Positions 61,701-64,000 of a stretch of DNA of 64,000 nucleotides are shown here, in pieces. The first letter of the stretch is position 1. Each line of letters starts with the position of its first letter. The translations under genes and the position numbers were made by a program. The DNA is from Patiria pectinifera (lineage: Eukaryota > Echinodermata > Asteroidea > Valvatida > Asterinidae), in assembly GCA_029964075.1 (NCBI GenBank), contig CM057149.1, forward strand, positions 17,436,197-17,500,196, in the 5' to 3' direction. The notes under the pieces were generated by a model. That model was not told where the DNA came from, did not search any database, and saw only the letters and a program-made list of their open reading frames with translations.

Positions 61701-63359
61701 CAAGCTTTAATAATAATAATTATTATGCTTTAATAATAATTATTTTTATTATTACCCTGGATTGGACATTTGGGAGACATCCCCATAGACTTGTGCACAA
61801 AATTTTTCAAACTTAAATGTGCCCTTTCGGTATGTTTACTAATTAGACCACGAGCAACAAACATAATCTAATTGCGACAATAAAATTGTGCCTCTAAAGG
61901 GGGGCTGTGAATGACCAATGTCTCCTATCGTGTGAAGAAATTACGATAACGCGTCTCCTTAGTGGTACCTTTACACATATAATAATAATGGTGGCTTCTT
62001 GTATAGCGCTCATGTCCGTCACGAAATGATGCTCCTGGCACTCTATTACCCTGGCTTTAGCACGGCTGCCATTACAGCGCTCAAGCATTGAAGGAATTTC
62101 TTCCTACCAGGTACCCATTTACTACACCTGGGTGGAGAGAGGCAATCGTAGTAAAGTGCCTTGCCCAAGCACACAAGCACCATGTTCCCCGTCAGGATTC
62201 GAACCCATATACCATGGCTCCCGAGTCGGACACCGTAACCACTGGACCACAGCACCCCACACCCTTGACAAGAGTTTATACAGTGTTTTTCAATTTGTAA
62301 CTGCATAAGTGTGAAGTGAAAAAGGAGGACTTCAGCTGATCCGAGGACAAGTTTCATGCTTTGATTATAGTACCAGTTTTGAGGAATTGGTGTTATCATT
62401 TTCTTAAAGGGAATGTACATCAATGGTTTTTGCTGTAATTTTCAGAAATGAACTATTTGAGGGGTTACTATGATAGATCAAATATTGTTACACTGATATG
62501 TTTGAAGTTTTGTGTTCGAAAATGCTGGAAAACCAAGAAAAACACATATGGTGGAGTAGTCTGGTTCCCTGACTCCACTAAAGATAAAATTGATCAATTT
62601 ATAGATGCCGGAAATTTGTAAGGTAAGGGAACCAGTCTAGCTGGCCTGCACCTGTTCATGAACATGTAACCAATAGCAAACAAAATTTGGTCTGAAAAAA
62701 ATGGTGAAGTTAGAGCAGTACTTGCAAAATAGTTAGGTTTTTCCAACGGTGGTCGGCCGACCACTGTTGGAAATTTATACAAAAATACAATTTTCTTGAA
62801 AATGACTTCACACCAGGTGCCATAATTTTACAGGATGCTTTAGACTGTCATTTACCAACATCCTAGTAAGGTATTTCATAAAAACTTGGTAGTTTTATTT
62901 TTCGATGTTTGCAAATGTTGTATATTCCCTTTAAAACAAAACAAATTGACCAAAAATCACCGGAAGCAGTAAGTGCACTGCAAGGATCTCCTCAGTTAGA
63001 CCTTTTGAGGACACAGAACAGCCCGTGACTGACTTTTCAGGATCAAGCTGTGTCTGAGCTAAAACCGTTGGGAACATATTAGTCGCTAATTTTTTTACGA
63101 CCCGAGTGTAACTGCGATGATATTGAGACGATTGGCATCGGTCATTGCTAAAAACAAATCAACAGTCGCAAGTGTAAACAATTCGGGGAACAACCTCAAA
63201 ACAGCACTTGCTTAATTGTGTAGGTACCTTTATGAAAATGGCAAAGGGTGCCACGTCACTGGCATGGTGCTCCACTAGGCTGAGTAAGACATCAAGCCCA
63301 GCCTCTATCTCACCCTGAAAACCGCTGCCGATGTGCGCTACCAAGGAACCTATCACCTC
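31702..63359 (-). CDS. FANCD2: Gene 2: FANCD2, 22 joined exons, 5' end outside window
   Basis: Exons on the minus strand from 63359 down to 31702 join to 2985 nt, exactly 995 codons with the stop, all phases consistent. The order matches vertebrate FANCD2 from roughly human residue 460-500 to the end. FANCD2 is a nuclear alpha-solenoid protein. With FANCI it forms a clamp on DNA that is mono-ubiquitinated by the Fanconi core complex (FANCL/UBE2T) at crosslinked forks. Diagnostic stretches are VIRKQLSS (ubiquitin-acceptor lysine), [46 protein letters not shown] and NLKNRDL, followed by an acidic tail. It converges on gene 1. Introns range from 0.4 to 2.7 kb and are rich in MITEs. The assignment is from family knowledge and is very secure. 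Confidence 0.96.
31807..32189 (-). mobile_element. Deleted copy of the 544-bp TTAA MITE, copy C
   Basis: TTAA on both sides (31803-31806, 32190-32193). It is in reverse orientation to copies A and B and internally shortened to 383 bp. It lies in the last FANCD2 intron. Confidence 0.8.
32271..32435. mobile_element. 165-bp MITE flanked by TTAA
   Basis: TTAA|AGGGAATATACAACAT ... ATGTTGTACATTCCCT|TTAA. A longer copy with the same ends is at 62408-62930. Confidence 0.85.
32525..32632 (-). CDS. FANCD2: FANCD2 visible exon 21 (acidic tail)
   Basis: 36 codons, phase 0 to 0. It starts GEEILSQQ, like human GEEIKSQ, then becomes Asp/Glu/Ser-rich ([20 protein letters not shown]). An exact EDGE tetrapeptide, functionally important in the human tail, is not present; ENGD occupies a similar place. 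Confidence 0.92.
33298..33444 (-). CDS. FANCD2: FANCD2 visible exon 20 (C-terminal core)
   Basis: 49 codons, phase 0 to 0, acceptor tttgtttcag, donor CAC|gtaagg. It encodes [33 protein letters not shown], the strongest FANCD2 signature in the window. Confidence 0.97.
34278..34565 (-). mobile_element. AATACCT-end MITE, deleted inverted copy
   Basis: From tcataaatacct to aaaggtatttagga, with gtttacctattggtcgagag near one end. Same family as 35960-36440, 45120-45590 and 60395-60890. Confidence 0.6.
34681..34830 (-). CDS. FANCD2: FANCD2 visible exon 19
   Basis: 50 codons, phase 0 to 0. It encodes [40 protein letters not shown] and VCSHSK, nearly collinear with human YGRLFVEAFLKQCMPLLD ... LLHHLCGHSK. 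Confidence 0.96.
35534..35741 (-). CDS. FANCD2: FANCD2 visible exon 18
   Basis: Phase 2 to 0 (CAAG|gtataa). It encodes [18 protein letters not shown], a basic loop RGASKRGGH, then [20 protein letters not shown], matching human [20 protein letters not shown]. Confidence 0.95.
35960..36440 (+). mobile_element. AATACCT-end MITE
   Basis: Starts tattcccattcataaatacc and ends with ctctcgaccaataggaatgg then gtatttatt. The interior gcgcatgcctacgtgaggat, gttcaaccaat is shared with 45120-45590 and 60395-60890. Confidence 0.65.
36486..36626. repeat. Near-perfect hairpin with arms of about 62 bp
   Basis: aatattggatggct through gacaatattgcac is repeated as its complement after a 13-bp loop (tcgtcttcgactc region). 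Could be a small foldback element. Confidence 0.8.
37093..37218 (-). CDS. FANCD2: FANCD2 visible exon 17
   Basis: Phase 2 to 2. It encodes [20 protein letters not shown] and [12 protein letters not shown]...YPTLNR, matching human IYLEHTESILKAIEEIA and PELINS ... FPTLTR. Confidence 0.94.
37867..38226. mobile_element. Palindromic TA-flanked (Tc1/mariner-like) MITE
   Basis: TA|CAGGGTGAGTAAAAAAAACG ... TTTTTTTGACTCTG|TA with arms of about 150 bp in reverse complement. Related ends occur at 35838, 50365-50514 and 57527. Confidence 0.75.
38260..38530 (-). repeat. tRNA-derived SINE (Leu-like head), reverse
   Basis: Minus strand carries gtcatggccgagcagttaag, B box gggttcgagtcc and the shared body. 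Older and more diverged than 10855-11115. Confidence 0.7.
38686..38785 (-). CDS. FANCD2: FANCD2 visible exon 16
   Basis: 100 nt, phase 1 to 2. It encodes [20 protein letters not shown] and [10 protein letters not shown]. Weakly conserved, but the N-x-x-L-x-x-L-L end matches human NDQLHALLCIYL once joined to the next exon. Confidence 0.88.
39717..40444. mobile_element. Foldback element with repeated gcgaat...gtgaaaac motif
   Basis: Ends tcgtcaccgttttcac and gtgaaaacggtgacga are perfect inverted repeats. The motif attcgccccttcgtgaaaac recurs inside (about 39990, 40100, 40235, 40420). Confidence 0.75.
40637..40764 (-). CDS. FANCD2: FANCD2 visible exon 15
   Basis: Phase 2 to 1 (ATAG|gtaagc). 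It encodes [32 protein letters not shown], equivalent to human [20 protein letters not shown]. A short hairpin lies just downstream (40455-40535). Confidence 0.9.
40850..41206 (+). mobile_element. TTAGGC(A)n inverted-end element, copy 2
   Basis: Close match to copy 1 at 22126-22500 (ggtttctggtatggagcttg; agcagcaggattccagtcaa), right end truncated after accagaaacc. Confidence 0.7.
41400..41841 (+). mobile_element. Diverged 544-bp TTAA MITE, left end lost
   Basis: Shares ctcggaatatacag, aaacttcatcaggttagttg and a degenerate right end (gacatgctctacctttaaag). A tRNA-like SINE head with B box gtggttcgaaccc (about 41320-41400) sits where the left end should be. Confidence 0.55.
41985..42098 (-). 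CDS. FANCD2: FANCD2 visible exon 14
   Basis: Phase 2 to 2. It encodes [20 protein letters not shown] and [16 protein letters not shown]. Helical, moderately conserved with human [20 protein letters not shown]. Confidence 0.9.
43160..43278 (-). CDS. FANCD2: FANCD2 visible exon 13
   Basis: Acceptor ctcttacag, phase 0 to 2 (CATG|gtgaga). It encodes [20 protein letters not shown] and [14 protein letters not shown], matching human ENHGVVDGPG ... FHGLFAW. It follows the intron holding the inverted-repeat element 43336-43778. Confidence 0.93.
43336..43778. mobile_element. MITE with 22-bp inverted ends, copy 2
   Basis: Inverted counterpart of 4030-4490: the shared interior includes ggtaagtatcccataaggcc-like, gtgtattttcaatgggcgtg and ctgcgcatgtctgtcatcac on opposite strands. 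Confidence 0.75.
44366..44494 (-). CDS. FANCD2: FANCD2 visible exon 12 (followed by a GC donor)
   Basis: 43 codons, phase 0 to 0. It encodes [20 protein letters not shown] and [13 protein letters not shown]. The donor is CCAG|GCAAGT rather than GT. The rest of the site is consensus, as is typical of GC-AG introns. Confidence 0.93.
44585..44940. repeat. Dispersed repeat with gggagagttggggg
   Basis: Same family as 18787-19075, with an internal insertion of about 130 bp (44730-44870). Confidence 0.5.
44997..45590 (+). mobile_element. Palindromic lead plus AATACCT-end MITE
   Basis: 44997-45127 is a hairpin (gggaataaatgtgtgctccg ... ggagcacatatttattccc) directly joined to a copy of the AATACCT-end element. 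The same arrangement is at 60304-60890, so the two parts may be one composite element. Confidence 0.6.
45850..46574 (+). mobile_element. Diverged TTAA MITE with insertion
   Basis: Left part gtatatcatttgcagctatc and right part tgacaaatgatacactctac match the 544-bp family. About 170 bp of foreign AT-rich sequence (45915-46085) interrupts it. Confidence 0.55.
46672..46788 (-). CDS. FANCD2: FANCD2 visible exon 11
   Basis: 39 codons, phase 0 to 0, acceptor gtttgcag, donor TTAAG|gtatta. It encodes [20 protein letters not shown] and LKLDHALL, matching human GPPELLFLLEDLSQKLE. Confidence 0.95.
46890..47165 (-). repeat. tRNA-Met-like SINE, reverse
   Basis: Minus-strand head gtggcctagtggttagggtt and gactcatgatcagagggtcc, body with acccaggagtataaatgggt. 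Reverse copy of the family at 3110-3300. Confidence 0.7.
47668..47926 (-). CDS. FANCD2: FANCD2 visible exon 10
   Basis: Phase 2 to 0. The first half ([20 protein letters not shown] and on) is a low-complexity Ser/Thr linker. The second half [32 protein letters not shown] is a diagnostic FANCD2 block. Confidence 0.94.
48740..49110. repeat. Inverted repeat around aatcgctccatggagcgatt
   Basis: A perfect central palindrome at about 48865-48890 lies within a looser inverted repeat (cgtatacgttgcgtatgtgt and cgcacatacg). Possible degenerate foldback element in a FANCD2 intron. Confidence 0.45.
49539..49965. mobile_element. MITE with ATCTCTATATAAAGACTGG ends
   Basis: Perfect 19-bp terminal inverted repeats 427 bp apart with subterminal cacgtttt motifs. 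No target duplication seen. Confidence 0.7.
50015..50150 (-). CDS. FANCD2: FANCD2 visible exon 9 (linker)
   Basis: Phase 1 to 2 (AAGGA|gtgagt). It starts [14 protein letters not shown], like human TPDYVPPLGNFD, then becomes a Ser/Thr/Gly-rich disordered linker ending in the basic cluster SKRGRKPKE. That cluster could serve as a nuclear localisation signal (inference). Confidence 0.9.
50625..50733 (-). CDS. FANCD2: FANCD2 visible exon 8
   Basis: Phase 0 to 1 (GCAG|gtatga). It encodes [20 protein letters not shown] and ITEVQKHLQ, a helical pair matching human IVNAF ... KGKVLTRLKHI. A reverse SINE (50755-51036) begins 21 bp upstream of the acceptor, so the branch point probably lies inside SINE sequence. 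Confidence 0.93.
50755..51036 (-). repeat. tRNA-derived SINE, reverse
   Basis: aagcacttcacaattataac, aggccatgagacc, and a diverged B box and head (ccactggaccacggcac). It abuts FANCD2 visible exon 8. Confidence 0.65.
51253..51965. repeat. Hexamer array GTACGA/GTACAA, about 0.7 kb
   Basis: Unbroken (gtacgagtacaagtacgagt)-like 6-bp repeats with longer-period blocks containing tatgagcacaagtacgaata. All frames stay open because the unit length is a multiple of three and has no stop. Intronic in FANCD2. Confidence 0.92.
52487..52706 (-). CDS. FANCD2: FANCD2 visible exon 7
   Basis: Acceptor ctcccttcag, donor AGAG|gtagga, phase 2 to 0. It encodes [35 protein letters not shown] and [11 protein letters not shown], all close to the human protein. 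Confidence 0.95.
52776..53201. mobile_element. MITE with TGAGGCGTT ends
   Basis: tgaggcgttcgggcaaaatg ... attttgccagaatgcctca. Same family as 30301-30673; it contains gtcaaaaaaggaaaatactg on the minus strand. Confidence 0.75.
53320..53510. mobile_element. Degenerate relative of the MITE at 56068-56278
   Basis: Shares the core caagtaacaggg, then gaatgc(t/c)tttgt, and ttatttgaatagcttgtga. The terminal repeats are eroded. Confidence 0.55.
53633..53880 (+). repeat. tRNA-derived SINE, intact
   Basis: Head gggtggcgtagcggtacttt, B box gagtttgaatccc, body aacatgtggattgagttttc. Ends with aataaaaataaac. It is the uninterrupted paralogue of the SINE split at 56020-56365. Confidence 0.7.
53918..54270 (+). 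mobile_element. TTAGGC(A)n inverted-end element, copy 3
   Basis: ttaggcc then A11, ttcggtctctggtcagacca; ends gcgctgaccagagaccgaac then T8. The interior differs from copies 1 and 2. Confidence 0.6.
54426..54578 (-). CDS. FANCD2: FANCD2 visible exon 6
   Basis: Phase 2 to 2. It encodes [20 protein letters not shown] then [13 protein letters not shown], equivalent to human [20 protein letters not shown]. The segment ending EESETD is a charged, variable loop. A short SINE piece (54605-54705) lies just upstream in the intron. Confidence 0.93.
55731..55807 (-). CDS. FANCD2: FANCD2 visible exon 5
   Basis: 77 nt, phase 0 in, phase 2 out (CGGG|gtaaaa). It encodes [20 protein letters not shown], matching human EWVGHTICNDFQDAFVVD. 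The acceptor ccccccag follows a purine-poor tract. Confidence 0.9.
56020..56365 (+). repeat. tRNA-derived SINE split by a MITE
   Basis: Left part caggttggcgtagcggttct to ctctgtgac, right part ctgggttcaattcctgccca then acatgtggattgggttttc. The MITE 56068-56278 lies between. Confidence 0.75.
56068..56278. mobile_element. 211-bp hAT-like MITE nested in a SINE
   Basis: Perfect 15-bp ends CAGTGTTGTAGTCGA. The target duplication is TCTGTGAC / TCTATGAC (7 of 8). Subterminal tandem repeats of acaagaccag on one side and gtcttgtgatg on the other. Confidence 0.88.
57183..57284. repeat. Short inverted repeat
   Basis: ttgggattggaatcatttgcc and its complement ggcaaatgattccaatcccc enclose about 55 bp, close to FANCD2 visible exon 4. 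Confidence 0.65.
57310..57429 (-). CDS. FANCD2: FANCD2 visible exon 4
   Basis: Acceptor taaccccag, phase 0 to 0. It encodes [20 protein letters not shown] and [12 protein letters not shown], matching human ASALYYDEFANLIQ. The 3' end is uncertain by 6 nt. GAA|gtacgc (57310) keeps the human spacing to the next exon; AAA|gtagaa (57316) is the alternative. The upstream intron (57430-60082, 2.65 kb) is the longest here and holds several foldback elements. Confidence 0.85.
58748..59295. mobile_element. Foldback-type element with arms of about 70 bp
   Basis: ttttcccggccaatttcct ... aggaaattggccgggaaaa; the match continues inward through gaatgaccaattttcagaag-like sequence. Non-coding. Confidence 0.65.
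59496..59870. mobile_element. Foldback element starting TACAGGGTGACC
   Basis: Arms tcattttgatggagcatatt... and ...tacacaagagtacaaacaat are inverted, with aaacccattcatgcaaacca and its complement inside. Confidence 0.55.
60083..60238 (-). CDS. FANCD2: FANCD2 visible exon 3 (mono-ubiquitination site)
   Basis: Phase 0 to 0, acceptor ctacag, donor CACG|gtaaga. It encodes [20 protein letters not shown] and the following [10 protein letters not shown]. The lysine of VIRKQLSS (codon 60214-60212, AAA) aligns with the human Lys561 acceptor. After this the sequence diverges from vertebrates ([16 protein letters not shown]). Confidence 0.94.
60304..60890 (+). mobile_element. Palindromic lead plus AATACCT-end MITE
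   Basis: Same two-part arrangement as 44997-45590: a hairpin (ggaataaatgtgtgtttggg ... ccgaacacatatttattccc), then a copy with gcgcatgcatgcgtgaggaa and ctctcgaccaataggaatgc. Confidence 0.6.
61308..61415 (-). CDS. FANCD2: FANCD2 visible exon 2 (PIP-box region)
   Basis: 36 codons, phase 0 to 0, donor CAG|gtcagt. It encodes [20 protein letters not shown], equivalent to the human region described as a PCNA-interacting PIP-like box. Here the motif reads PQIRKLFS, lacking the first Gln and the last aromatic residue. The preceding intron (61416-63227) holds an inverted-repeat element (61480-61638), a SINE (61978-62262) and a TTAA MITE (62408-62930). Confidence 0.93.
61480..61638. mobile_element. 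159-bp MITE with CCCGGTTCATA ends
   Basis: Perfect 11-bp inverted ends; interior gcgaatgcgaagcgaattt and its partial complement. No target duplication recognised. Confidence 0.65.
61978..62262 (-). repeat. tRNA-derived SINE, reverse
   Basis: gtatagcgctcatgtccgtc, ggtacccatttactacacct, gattcgaacccatataccat and a head ccgtaaccactggaccacag. Same family as 24435-24850 in the head and 27844-28335 in the body. Confidence 0.7.
62408..62930. mobile_element. TTAA-flanked MITE with internal insertion
   Basis: TTAA|AGGGAATGTACATCAATGG ... GTTGTATATTCCCT|TTAA. About 350 bp longer than 32271-32435; the extra part (about 62540-62880) includes tggttccctgactcc / ggtaagggaaccagtc inverted repeats. Confidence 0.75.
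63228..63359 (-). CDS. FANCD2: FANCD2 visible exon 1
   Basis: Acceptor ctactcag, donor AAAG|gtacct, phase 0 to 0. It encodes [17 protein letters not shown] and FAIFIK, matching the human segment that starts EILGSLVTHV. The 640 bp between this exon and the window end show SINE-like tRNA boxes but no further exon that I can support. Confidence 0.92.
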
Positions 63360-64000
63360 CTGAGTAGAAAGACCAAGAAGTTGGTGAGCCATCTGAACGA
63401 GAAAGTTGGGGGTCGTGGGTTCGAGTCCTACCAAAGTATAATTTTGTCTCTGAATCTCTGAGAATACAGTTCTCGTTTCATCAAATCAGTAATAAGCAAA
63501 AGCAAATATTTATGAAATTGAAAAAAAAAATTGACCGAAGCGGCGCTCTACTGACTGAGCTATCCAGCCCTATGTTGGTGGTTGCCCATTTTGTCAATGT
63601 CGTTGTTCAAGGGGTCCTAGTCAGAAGCTGTTAACCCATATATGCAATGCAGCCAGGGATCACGCCCCAAATTACGATGCTAGCAACATTAGCAATGCTG
63701 CAAACCTGGAAAATAGCAAACAGGGATCACACTGAGAGGATGTGGCTTCTGTTACAAATTGACAAATATACCACATTATTGCTGTCCTACTAAAATGCGT
63801 CAACAAGCGTCAACAAGGGTCAACTGGCGTCAACAAACTTTAATGGTCGTCAACCCAGCGTCAACAAATTTTGTAGAAGTTTTGGAAAATCAAAAACAGC
63901 TTTATATGGTAGAAATGGCAACAAAGAACACCTTCAGCATATAAATTAAAGTAAAACCTATTTCAAAAGTTGTTTTTTTCAACGCGAAACATACAACGTC

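Overview
The window is animal nuclear DNA: split genes with short exons and GT-AG introns of about 0.5-2.5 kb, tRNA-derived SINEs, a decayed LINE tail, and many short inverted-repeat transposons. An invertebrate deuterostome (echinoderm, hemichordate or cephalochordate) is my best guess. That rests on the vertebrate-like FANCD2 and the repeat style; no sequence here fixes the species. There are no bacterial operons, rRNAs or CRISPR arrays.

Two genes converge tail to tail, and both lose their 5' ends at the window edges. Gene 1 (+ strand, about 20-27356, 22 visible exons, 1329 codons plus stop, all phases joining) encodes a large, apparently secreted protein. It has at least five repeats of about 160 residues, each with an (F/L)G-x-(I/V)-x-N motif, resembling the DUF11-type beta-sandwich repeats best known from bacterial surface proteins. 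These are followed by a half-unit, a discoidin (F5/8 type C) domain and a C-terminal domain I do not recognise. I cannot name the gene.

Gene 2 (- strand, 63359 down to 31702, 22 visible exons, 994 codons plus stop) is FANCD2, the DNA interstrand-crosslink repair protein that is mono-ubiquitinated as part of the FANCI-FANCD2 clamp. The visible part runs from roughly human residue 460-500 to the C-terminus. It includes the ubiquitin-acceptor lysine context VIRKQLSS and the acidic tail. One of its introns has a GC donor.

The 27.4-31.7 kb interval between the genes holds the 3' UTR of gene 1, SINEs and two inverted-repeat elements. Introns carry most of the remaining information: hAT-like MITEs with 8-bp target duplications, three TTAA-flanked MITE families with AG...CT termini, long foldback elements, a 1.8-kb G-rich minisatellite inside the discoidin domain of gene 1, and a 0.7-kb hexamer array inside FANCD2. 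Two nested insertions can be read against related copies that still carry the empty site. The two genes have no evident functional link.
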